A DNA stretch of 64,000 nt, taken from assembly GCF_021869535.1 (NCBI RefSeq), contig NW_026262581.1, positions 74,739,955 through 74,803,954 on the forward strand, given 5' to 3'. The notes below the pieces were generated by a model, which saw only the letters and a program-made list of their open reading frames with translations, searched no databases and was not told the origin of the DNA. How positions within the stretch are numbered: the first letter of the stretch is position 1; each line of letters starts with the position of its first letter. The DNA is from Mytilus californianus. Its lineage: Eukaryota > Mollusca > Bivalvia > Mytilida > Mytilidae. Below, in pieces: positions 34,320 through 47,100 of the stretch. The position numbers and the translations under genes were made by a program.

Positions 34320-34576
34320 TGTAAGACTAGTACTTTGAATGTTTGTCCTTTTGGTAAAAAAACAGCACATTGTCTTGAATCCTCCTACCGTAGTTTCTTT
34401 TATATCACTTTTTATCAATGCAGAGGAAAACTGAGAATTGACGAAAATGGGTGTATGAATATGGACCAACACTGACCTAAAAGTTACATATTGAAAGAAG
34501 AGGTAGGATAGGAGGTATTATTAGGCTCCTTTAATTGCAAAGTCCATAAAATTCAGCAATCATTTAAAAATTAATA

Positions 34577-34682
34577 CTGTGGATTCATTTATTTTTGTGG
34601 GTATCAATTTTCGAGGATTGGTTCACCTGTAACCACGAAACCCACGAAAATTGGTATCCAACGAATAATAATGAATCCACAG
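34577..34682. mobile_element. 106-bp hairpin MITE with TA duplication
   Basis: The left arm CTGTGGATTCATTTATTTTT pairs with the right arm ending AATAATGAATCCACAG, flanked by TA at 34575-34576 and 34683-34684. The interior reads 'aaccacgaaacccacgaaaa'. A longer member of the same family is at 38484-38693. Confidence 0.8.
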
Positions 34683-35043
34683 TATGCTAATTTTGAACTA
34701 AAAAAAAATAGAACCTATCCTTAGTTTTGATTATAAATGCCATTTACAATATAGTTTTCTGATAAAATTAAATATGAGCAACAGCCTTTACTGAACAGAA
34801 ATATCATTCTCAGAAGGCATATTTGCAAACTATACATGGTGAGAAGGTAAAATTATCTTAAAGACTGGTATGATACACAAAATAACCCTCCTGAACATGA
34901 TATATAGTATTCTATGGAATCTAAGACTTTATCGTAGAGAATATTTAAGACTGAGAAAGTTAGCATAAAGTGATAGTTAACAAATACAAAACAGCTTTTT
35001 ATATAGACTGAGGTACGTTTATAAAACATTCAAACAACTGTAT

Positions 35044-35049
35044 TTTATT
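35044..35049 (-). terminator. ING3 polyadenylation signal
   Basis: AATAAA on the - strand, about 100 bp after the ING3 stop codon. It is the nearest canonical signal and would give a short 3' UTR. Confidence 0.6.
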
Positions 35050-35147
35050 ACAACAAAGTCCCATTCACACAAGTCTGTGAAAAAAACCCAGACCATTACT
35101 GTTTATAAATTCATAAGCAACACATGCACAACACAACAGATCTACTG

Positions 35148-38100
35148 TTATTTTCGACCACGTCTCTTCATTGCTGCTGTACATTGAGGACAGTACCATT
35201 TTCCTTTTGGTGCCTGAGTAAGACCAACACAACCATAATGGAACCATTCTATAGGACACTGAAAAAGCAAAGAAAATATTTAAAGACATATTCAATAAAA
35301 TAATGTAATACGGACTGAAATATCACAATTGTCACTTACACTACTATGCATTAATACATATCCTTTTAAAACAAATTTAAAATGGTTTGTCGGAAGAATT
35401 TATCATCCCTCCCAGTCTAAAGTCATAGGTATTAAAAAAGAAGACCATCTATCAATCACCAAATTTATTTTTAATTAACTCAAAAATCATTTAATTTCTT
35501 TATCCAGTGATGGACAAACTTTCTAATTATCAGTACTTTCTTCTATCTTTTCCATTTCATCATTGTTCATTAAACAAAGTTGATTTAACTGATTCCTGAA
35601 ATTATGTCCGCCCTATAAGAAGCTGAATGTTGAGCAACCAATAATTATCATAGGGCTGTTCCAGAATGCATGGGGGACATAGGAGACATTTTTTAGAGCC
35701 AAACACCCATAATATAATAATTTCATTTTACTTGTACAAACTCTTACAAAATTCTAAAGAAAATGGAACCATCCACAAATAATAAATTCAAGTGCCTGGA
35801 ATCCCCACCTCCACGATCAATTTTGGAACAGCCCTTGAATGAAACTCCCTATGATGCAATATATTTCAGTTTGAATTCTTCATTATATCAGCATTAACAA
35901 TCACACTGAAATAATGATCCAATACTCACATCATCGTTATCACAGCCAACCATATCACCATAAGACACCTGGTTACACAGACAATATCTTGGTTCATTTG
36001 GATCATTTTGCCAGTCTATTGGCTGTCCATGTTCATCAACAATCTGTAAATCTGAGTTGGCATCTTCTCGTATTAGAGGTGAGGCTTCAGCAGGAGTAGC
36101 AGGTGTTTGTGGTGTGAGAGGTTGTTTCTGTGACAGTAATGACTGTGCTGCCGAGACAATGGCAGGTGAAGAGGACTGTTGTTGTGACTGAGAGAGTTGA
36201 GCTGCCTTGGTAGTTTGTCTAAAAATAAACACAGTAATATTAGATAAATGGATGTTAAGTTTAGTGTCAACAGAAAAAGCATATGTAAGCCCTTTGCAAT
36301 GGTTGTTAAATGCCCTAAAGATTCTCCCCCGCTATTTTCAGGATCAAAGGAGAAGTGGTGGTAATAAAATCTTTCCTACCTAATTATAAAGATTGATTGA
36401 TTGATTGGTGTTTAATGCCACTTTCAACACTATTGTGCTATTTCATGGCGGTCAGTTTTTATTGGTGAAGGAAGCCAGAGTGCCTGGAGAGAACCACCAA
36501 CCTTCTGTAGGAAAACTGACAATCCTAGTCAATTAAGATTGGAGTCAATTTCACAACCTCAGTGTTGACTGGCTAGTGATACAGTAGTTGGACTAGGACC
36601 ATAATTCTAATATTATATCAATTACAATTTCAATATCCCTGAAGCATGGTTCTTTTAAGATGATAGTAACAATATATTGCCAGCATAAAATATTATCATT
36701 AGCATAATGAAATTAGTAACCAGTATCTTAATGACCTCAAGCTCATCTTTTCTTTCAATTTTTTTTTCAGCAAAATCAAAACTGCCAAAATCTGATAACA
36801 TCTAAATTTTATAATCTTAAAATATATTAAACATTCATTATATATACTATTATAGAATTGAATGCTGTTTTTTTTTTTATTTATTACGGCACTTCTTTAA
36901 ATGTGATGGTCACTTGCTTTCATTTTGTATAAATTGCCAAAAACAAATCTTTCAATTCTAGCATTCATAGATTTTTTTAATAAAAAAAATAAATGTTATT
37001 CACATTCAATTAAACACAAGACTTCAGCAGAAATTGTCTAGCGAGATGAAAGCAGTATAGTTTCATTTGAAATCAATTATAATTGAAATTGGCATATTGG
37101 TTAGTTTTCTCATTTGAATTGTTTACATTTGTAATTTCAAGGCCTTTTTTAGTCGACTATGCAATATGGGGTTTTGCTCATTGTTGAAGGCTGTACTGTG
37201 ACCTATAGTTGTAAACTCCTACGTCATTTGGTCTTTGGTGGAGAGTTGTCTCATTTGCAATCATACTACATCTTCTTATTTCTATATATGAAGATGTTGA
37301 TTTCAAGAAGTAGATAGCTTGAAAATATTCATCAAATTTCAATCATGTTTATACATGTATATGAAAGGCTAATAATTTATTGTCATATTTAATATCAATT
37401 ATGAATATTTACAAGATATGATGTCAACTAATTTTCTCAAATTAATAAAAATTGTGACTTTGTAAAAAGCGTAAGCATTTGCACAAAGTAATTGAAAAAT
37501 TCAAGAAAAAAAGAGATTAATTAGGTAAGCATGGCTAATAATCTTATAATCTTGGGTTGCTTTCATACAAAATGAAAGCATATGACGAAATCAAATGATT
37601 TGTCTATCAGCCAATAGAAGATCAGCATTTTAATGGATTGAACACTTACTGTAAATATGAATTATTGGAAGGGTCATAAAATGTTTAACTGATAGGTAAC
37701 AAGCTAATAACTTAACTAGCAAGCATTTTAAAACATCTATAAAAAAAAATCTTGTGTTTCATGTCCCTCAGATAACACTTACTTTTTTGATCTGGATATT
37801 TTGGGTTCATGACTTGCTGTAGGAGTTGAAGGTGCTGAACTATAAACATCTTTCGGTATAGTTAGTTCTTTACTTAATTCTGACATGGCCATTAAACTAG
37901 CTTTCATACTTGGTGTGCGTCTACCATGCTGTAGCTGTCAAAGAAAAAGAATTTCATTCAAACACTTTGGACCACAAAAAAGTAAATAATTAAAAATTGT
38001 ATTTTAAATGCCAAAATCTTGCAGTTCATCAAATTAAAACATGTTTACCCAATTGTAATCCAAACAGATTTCTGTTCTTCAAAATCCTGATAGATAATCC

Positions 38101-41100
38101 ATGTAAACTTAAACTAAATAATATGTTGCTTTAAGTATTATGTAAATTCTGTATTTCAAGTAAACTATAACCATACAAAATATGGTATACAAATGTACAG
38201 AATACTCCTTCCTTCCCATTATTTTATTCTTTTATTATTTAATCGAGACTTTTGATTAACAAAAAAAGTTTAAAAAATACAATGTATACTATAAAGAAAT
38301 ACAATGTATACTACAAAAGAAATACAATGTATACTATAAAAATACAATGTATACTATAAAGAAATACAATGTATACTACAAAAGAAATACAATGTATACT
38401 ATAAAAATACAATGTATACTATAAAGAATTACAATGTATACTATAAAGAAATACAATGTATACTATAAAAAAAATACAATGTACTGTGGATTCATTTATT
38501 TTTCGTGGGTAGCAATTTTCGTGGATTAAGGAAAACTTACATTCTTGTGGAAATTTAATTTCGTGGTTTTACCGAAGTCTGCTAACAAGCCTATAGACAT
38601 TTTGTTATTCGTTGAACATTTAATTTCGTGGTTAACTGGTAACCACGAAATCCACGAAAAATTGGTATCCAACGAATAATTATGAATCCACAGTATACTA
38701 TAAAGAAATACAATGTATACTATAAAGAATATACAATGTATACTATAAAGAAATACAATGTATACTATAAAGAAATACAATGTATACTATAAAGAAATAC
38801 AATGTATACTATAAAGAATTTTTTGCATGTATTTATTATGGTGATTGTTGAACAATGGGCAAACATGTAAGAATAATTATTGCTATTTCAGGAAAAGCTG
38901 CATACAAATAATAATTTTTTAAATTTTAATTGTGAGTTTTTTTTTTTTTGTAAAACGTTTCTGTCACATTTTTCGCAAAAATTTCTGAATTTCTGTATTA
39001 TGATTTTTGTGCACCCAACACAAGTTCCAGGAATAACCTTGAACAGGTACATTGAATATCAATGGACTTGATTGTCCTATTTATATCAAAATCTATAAAT
39101 ATACCTAGTTTGAACAAGATACAATTTGTATAAGTTGCTACTACAAGGACATATAGAGTTGAGGTTTTAAAGTCTATCTGTCATATTTTACCTTGATTCT
39201 ATTGCTTTGGTCAGCACGCCTAGTATTAGTTTTAGTTTCAATAGTTATGCCGCTAGAGATGAAATCCTGTGAAGATAGAGACTGGTAAATAGAAAACAAA
39301 TCAGCTGACTACATTGGTAAAAGTTTTCAATCACTGGATCAATTTCAAAATTTTTGTAATATTTTGTAGAATTATGTAGAAATTGTGAGCAGATTGTTTG
39401 TAGAAAGCAACAATATTGATACATGTATGTCGAGGCAACTTATATTTAATTTGCATATTTAAAGCTGTTAGCCTAATGTTAGCAATTTAAAGGTTTGGTT
39501 GGCATGCTTGCTTTGTTTGTATAAATGTTTGCTCAAGCATTGTATTTAAGATTGACATCTGCAATGAATAAATAGGCGGGGTTTCAGCTTGTATACATTA
39601 TTGATACTTAAATGTTATTGGATGTTATGTATAATGTAAACAAGCTGAAGTCCCGCCTATCTATTGATTGCAGATGGCAATCTTAATTACAATGCTTGAG
39701 CAAACATTTATACAAACAAAGCAAGCAAGCCAACCAAACCTTTAAATTGCTAGCATTAGGATAACAGCTTTAAACCTGCATAAAAGTCATGAAAATTACG
39801 TGTTTACAGAACTCTTGGCATGAAGCATTCATGCTAATTGAATATATATTGGCTAAAGCAAGCACGTGTGCCCTGATATCTTTTAATTCCTGAAAGGCTT
39901 TGTCTGCTGATTTTAAGTCATGTGAGAATGTGATGTGTTAATAAGTGCAATTCCTTTCAGGTAGGCTGTAATAGTTACATTTTTTTAATTCCTCTGTCCA
40001 TTCTTGGGTATGATGGCTCTTTTCAAAGTCAAGACATTTTAACATATGTGGTTAAATTTTCTAGGTACCATGTACGATTCAAAATCTCGAAATAAGCTTG
40101 CCCTTGTGAAGCCTCTTCATTAAGTAAATAAAGCTATCATAACACAAGGAAATCATTTAAAATTCAGTTCTTTGCAAACATTTAATTACTCAATAGTTTT
40201 TACATCTTTATTATATGATCATCTGCACTTTAAAACAGCACAAATGATTAAGCTCAGTCAATTATTGAAAATAACAACATGTATCATTGCACAGTGATAT
40301 TTTGTTTACATATCATAATTGTGGAAATTGCCCCAGATATTGATACATACCTGTTGTGTTGCTGCTATTGCCTGGGATGCTGCAGCTGCAATGGCAGCAT
40401 TACTTCCTGCTCCCACATGACCTGTCAACATTTACAGTGTTTTAAATAATGAGATACCATGTGACTTCAAGAGTGCAGCCGAGACAATAAAAAATTTGTA
40501 AGGGTTCCGCGGAACCCAGTGTCTCGCCTTTTTTGCTGTTAGTCGCAGGCTCAACAAAAATGGGGAAAAATTATTAAAAATTTTCCTCTAGATACTATCT
40601 TTTGATTGTAAGAAGCTTCTGTCCAAGTTTGGAAAAAATCCAGGATGGTTTATGAATCTAATAAATGTTTTAAAAACTTTAACTGCAGACTGTATGTAAT
40701 GTTAACTTGAAGAAAAACTAAGTCCATTTATAAGTTATATACGGAAAAACAGGAAATAACTTTTTACCAAATTTCCTTCTAGATACTAGCTTTTGATCAT
40801 AAACAAGCTTCTGTCCAAAATTGGTAGAAATCCAGGATAGTTTAAGAAAGTTATCAAAATTTTAAAAACTTTAACCACAGAGTGAATGTAATGTTAACTG
40901 GCAGAAAAACTAAGTCCATTTATAGGTAAAAAAACGGATAAACAGGATTTATTTTTTGCAAAATTTACTTCTGGATACTATCTTTTAATCATAAACAAGC
41001 TTCTGTCTAAGTTTGGTATAAATCCAGGATAGTTTAAGAAAGTTATTAAAATTTTAAAAACTTTAACCACAGAGTGAATGTAATGTTAACTGGTAGAAAA

Positions 41101-44100
41101 ACTAAGTCCATTTATAAGTAAAATACAGATAAACAGGATTTTTTTTTTACAAAATTTACTTCTGGATACTATCTTATGATCATAAACAAGCTTCTGTCCA
41201 AGTTTGGTAGAAATCCAGGATAGTTTAAGAAAGTTATTAAAATTTCAAAAACTTTAACCACAGAGTGAATATTTGTGGACGCCGCCGATGACGGAATGTA
41301 GGATCGCTATGTCTCGCTTTTGCAACAAAAGTCGCAGGCTCGACAATAAAGACAGACAATAAAAAATTCGTAAGGGTTCCGCGGAACCCAGTGTCTCGCC
41401 TACTTTTGCTGTTAATCACAGGCTCAACAAAAATGAGGAAAAAAATAAATAAAAATATTCCTCTCTATACTATCTTTTGATTGTTAGTAGCTTCTGTCCA
41501 AGTTTGGTAAAAATCCAGGACAGTTTATGAATCTAATAAATGTTTTAAAAACTTAAACTGCAGACTGTATGTAATGTTAACTGGAAGAAAAACAAAGTCC
41601 ATTTATAAGTAAAATACGGAAAAAATCAAACAAAATTTTAACAAATTTTCCTTCTAGATACTAGCTTTTAATCATAAACAAGCTTCTGTCCAAGTTTGGT
41701 ACAAATCCAGGATAGTTTAAGAAAGTTGTTAAAATTTTAAAAACTTTAACCACTAAGTGAATGTAATGTTAACTGGCAGAAAAATTAAGTCCATTTATAA
41801 GTAAAATACGGAAAAAATGGATTTTTTTTTTTACAAAATTTACTTCTGGATACTATCTTATGATCATAAACAAGCTTCTTTCCATGTTTGGTAGAAATCC
41901 AGGATAGTTTAAGAAAGTTATTAAAATTTCAAAAACTTCAACCACAGAGTGAATGTAATGTTTCTTGGCAGAAAAACTAAGTCCATTTATAAGTAAAATA
42001 CAGAAAAAATGGATTTTTTTTTTTACAAAATTTACTTCTGGATACTATCTTATGATCATAAACAAGCTTCTTTCCAAGTTTGGTAGAAATCCAGGATAGT
42101 TTAAGAAAGTTATTAAAATTTCAAAAACTTTAACCACAGAGTGAATGTAATGTTTCTTGGCAGAAAAACTAAGTCCATTTATAAGTAAAATACGAAAAAA
42201 ATGGAATTTTTTTTTTACAAAATTTACTTTTGAATATTATCTTATGATCATAAACAAGCTTCTGTCAAAGTTTGGTAGAAATCCAGGATAGTTTAAGAAA
42301 GTTATTAAAATTTCAAAAACTTTAACCACAGAGTGAATATTTGTGGACGCCGCCGACGACGACGACGACGACGCCGACGGAATGTAGGATCGCTATGTCT
42401 CGCTTTTTCGACAAAAGTCGAAGGCTCGACAAAAAGCATGGCTAAAAAAACATTTTTACCATATTTATATACATTTTGTAATTCCACTGATTGAGATTTA
42501 AATAAGGACTAGTTTAATTATTATCTCAACCACATGGAAAGGTTTTTTAAACTCCAGTAATTTAGAGCATTGATATTGCATCTATTATAGACACATGTCT
42601 ATTGTTGAAGACAATCCGTTGATCTTTTGATGTATTTTGGTTATTTTTTAACCATTACATATTTTAATTTTGGTTATTTTTTTAACCATTACATATTTTA
42701 ATTTTGTGCATAGAATGACCCTATAACCATCAAATATGGCAGTTGGTGCTCAAATGTATTAATGTTTATCTTATGAATAAAGAGAGATGTGGGGTATACA
42801 TCAATGACACATGTACAGTAACCTGTCAAAATACAAAAAACAACAGACAGCTCAAAATAAATCTTGTTTTTTATATTAAAGACCTACTTTTCCTTTTTTT
42901 GAAAAGCAACATACTTTTTGCTAAGTTTGCTTTATTTTTTCTTTTAAAAATGACAGTTGAAACCCAGATATATTTGTATAAAGACATACTTGGTTTCTTT
43001 TGTTACCTATTCTGACATCAGACTCGGACTTCTTTTAAACTAGTTTTACTATGCATATTACTATGTGTTTCTTTATACAACATTGCTAAGAGGTATAGGG
43101 GGAGGGTTGAGATCTCACAAAACATGTTTAACCCCTCCGCATTTTTGTGCCTGTCCCAAGTCAGGAGCCTCTGGGCTTTGTTAGTCTTGTATGTTTTAAA
43201 TTTTAGTTCATTTATATGTTTTAGAGTTTTGTGTGACGTCCATTTTCACTGAACTAGTACACAAAATTGTCTCTTTGACATATTCCCCATTTCCATTCTC
43301 AATTTTATAATTTAGTAGCTGTCTTTTTTATGTTTTTTGTTTACCTAAAGAATTTGCAATTGATGTCAGGATTTTTTGCTTCCTCGGTCCAATACTTTTA
43401 AAATCTAATTAAACTTTGAAAATTTAAGGTTTGTGATATGATTTAAATATTTGTGCATCAGTGAATAATTTATGGTTTGTGTTGGTGGTTTTTTGTTTCA
43501 CTGACAGTCACACCTCATCTCTTTATAATAATTCCTAAATAAAAAAAAGAACAGAAATCCACAATTCCACTAATGTTCCAAAATAACACATGAGTTTTTA
43601 GGAAGATCGTTCATTCTCTTTTGTAGGAACAGTAATTTAGACAATCTCTTTTTCAATCTGCTTTATGAAATATTGAAGAAAAACAAAAAGAAATTTCATG
43701 ATTTCTTGTAAAAAAGGGTCGTTAATACACCTGAAATTTCTGAATAAATAAGAAATATATTGATAGACTTACCTAGACTGTAAGTTAATGATGGTACTGA
43801 TGTTGAGTTAAACATTGATAATGCTGGGGAGTTAGAATTGGATTGTGGTTTACGCTGACCTATAGCCTCCAATGCAGCCTCATGGGCCAAAGATGATAAT
43901 ACTTTTTCTGTAGCTATTCTCTTTTCTGATGAGTGATTGTTCATTACAGGCTGAGAATGCAGAATTCTTCTCTCTGTAATATATATAAAACATATGTGTA
44001 TAAGGAACTATTTCATCATTGATGGCCTTCCCACTGGCACAGATAGCTTAATCCTTATGTAATTGCCTTACTCACTTAAAGTACTTTTACCAATCTCCAA

Positions 44101-47100
44101 CAACTTTTTAAAATCCCTTTTCAAGTCAAAGAGGCAATAAATCAATTAAAATTAGATAACTGTGACAAAACTTATACTCTTGTATTGCTGAAACACATAT
44201 AATCAGATCAATATCTCAATTCTTTGTTTACAAAAAAAAAAAAAAAAAAGAAAATGATTATCATAAGTGTCTTTACACAGATATCAATTTGAAATTTTTG
44301 GCTGTTTTGGAAACAAAGGCTGTCGGAATATTCCTATATTTAAGGGAATTAATTTGTGTGTGTTTGAATTAAAATTTATATGTATTAAAAAAAAACATTC
44401 CTGGGATGTAAATGTCTGAATATTTTCTACTCTTTTGTGTTAGACCAACATAAGCACCAAGATATATGTTCTCCGTATTAATATTGGATGTATAAATATT
44501 ATTGAGTATTGATGTAGGTTTTCCTTGAGTAAATTAAAGAACCTTAGTGAGCGCACTCACATACCCCACATCCCCACATTGTCATTGGAGAAATAAAATA
44601 AGTGTAAGAAAAAAAAATTGTATCAGAAAAAAAAATTGAATCATAATTTCCTGTCAATATGCAGATCTACATAGTATGTCCTTATTATCTACACAGTTTC
44701 ATGAAATTCTGTTGCGTGGTTTGAGAGGAGTTGCAATGACAAAAGGTTGCAGTAGTATATTGGGCAAATAAGTTCAAAGGGGCATAACTCCTGGAAAAAA
44801 ATTGAATCGTAATTTCCTGTCGATATGCACATCTACGTAGTATGTCCTTATTATCTGAAAAGATTTCATGAAATTCTGTTGTGTGGTTTGAGAGCAGTTG
44901 CGATGACAAACTGTTGCAGTAGTACATTAAAGTAAATAAGTTCAAAGGGGCGTAACTCCTAGAAAAAGAATTGAACCGTAATTTCCTGTCGATATGCACA
45001 ACTACATAGTATGTCCTTCTTATCTAAAAAGGTTTCGTGAAATTCTGTTGTGTGGTTTGAGAGGAGTTGCGATGACAAGAAACAGGACTGACGGACTGAC
45101 GAACGGGTCAAAAACATTATACCCTCAACTCGTTGCGTGGGGTATAATTATGAAAATATTTGTTCACAAGATGGCATGAATATCAAGATGTCAAATAAAA
45201 AGTTATTCATATAAAAAAAGAGTTGTTGCATTAATATAAATAGGGGATTACACTTGAAAGCTTGTGAAATGATAAATTCTACTATGCACATATATATATA
45301 TATATATATTATAAATATTTGTGCAATAACCTGATAACCATTTATTTTGCAATGATAAAATATTTTAACTATGTTTAACATTATTCTACTTACTTTCTGT
45401 TCTATGATTATTGATAGATGGAGGTTTATCTAGCTCTAGTGACCCTGAAAATATACATGGTAAATCATTGGTCATGAAATAGATCTATTCATTTGTATTG
45501 CCCTGTTATTTTCTTTCCAAAGGCTCAAAATCCAGCTGTGAAAAATGCAGTAAAACTTTCATCTGTTGAACTTCTACATATTAATCTGCATACTAACATG
45601 TATGAGTTCTTGACGTTAATGTTGACTAACATCAGAAATTTTAAGTGAGAAGAAACAAGATGAAGAATAGAAACTTCAAATGTTTAATAACAATAATCTT
45701 GTCAAAGACTATGTCAGATGTTTTATTACATCTACTTACTTTTTTCTAAAACTTCAGTAATTCCTGCATTATCAGCTTCAAGTTCCATTTTAAATTTTGA
45801 TAATTCTTGATCTAATTTTCTTAAATGTCTGTCAACCTGAAAACATATTTATGACACCACTTAATGACATATTTTTTCCTTAAAACACTCCCATTTAATG
45901 TCTGATATTGTTTGATACTTCAAATATTAAAAATTTTGTTAATTCATAACTTCTGGGAATTGGATTGGACACTTGTCCGTTGTTGAAGGTTCTATGTTTA
46001 CCTGTAATAGTTGTTGGGTTACTGTCATTTTGAAATATTAATTTCAAATAAAATATGGTCAACATTTCATTTTCTGTGTAGTGTTTGGTGGACCTCTTAC
46101 ATGTCTTTCGTCTTACTTCTTTTGGTAATGATGTCCATGGTCAACTTGTATTTTTTGTTGTTCCCTTGGTTTTTTGTTGTTGAAAAAATGTAATCCTTTC
46201 GCAAGTCTTGATGATACATGCATCCATAAGTATTTAACATTTTCATTGAAAGATAAATAAGTTTTCATTATTTATAGGTCTATAATACCTACACATATAT
46301 ATAACATACATATAAGATGACCAGCAAAACTTACAAGATCATATATATGAGTTGCTAAATGAACTTTTTCATCTGCATCTTCTAAAGATTTGTAATAGTC
46401 CTGAAATATATAGATGTAAGTTTAATATTTCCATAAATAAAAAACGTGTAATTATACTGCTATGAATACTAAATACAACTAATAAAGACAGACAAATAAA
46501 CACTCAATTAGAATAATGTAATGGAGAGCAATTCAAGAAAAGCAGAAAATATGACTATTTTACTTAAATGAGTAAATCAAAATCTGGATGACTTAGGGAG
46601 ATATCTCTACCAAAAAAAACAATTTACCTGTACCGGAATATAAGAAAACTTGTTAGTGTATTTCCCTTGACTGACAGACATATACAGGCAGGCAGATGGA
46701 CAGACAGGCTGATTCCCCCATCCCCCTTAAAATTTGTTTAAAGAATATGACATACACTTCATCATTTCACAGTACTTTCTATATTTTACTAAAAGCTTGT
46801 CATTTTATATTTTCTATTGATAGAAAAAGTTGCAATTTCAAAAATGCACGTTTTGGAATGTTGGAACAACATGATCATTTTAATTTCAAGTTTTCTGATA
46901 AACAAATTGAATTAACAGTAATCATGGTAATCATAGAGACTAAGCTGTGTAATCACAAACCATAACATTTTTTCTTCTTGCCTGATGCATGGATATCTTT
47001 TAATTTCTGTTAATATATATGTAACATGTATACACTCCATTGTTTTTGTATTTTACTAACAGCATATCTCTTTTTTATTCTTGATATTGTATACCTTTTT

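Noticed and set aside
36073-36282. 69-residue frame overlapping ING3 exon 11
   Set aside because: Alternative frame of a low-complexity Q/S/P-rich exon; ING3 phase and PHD homology fix the other frame.
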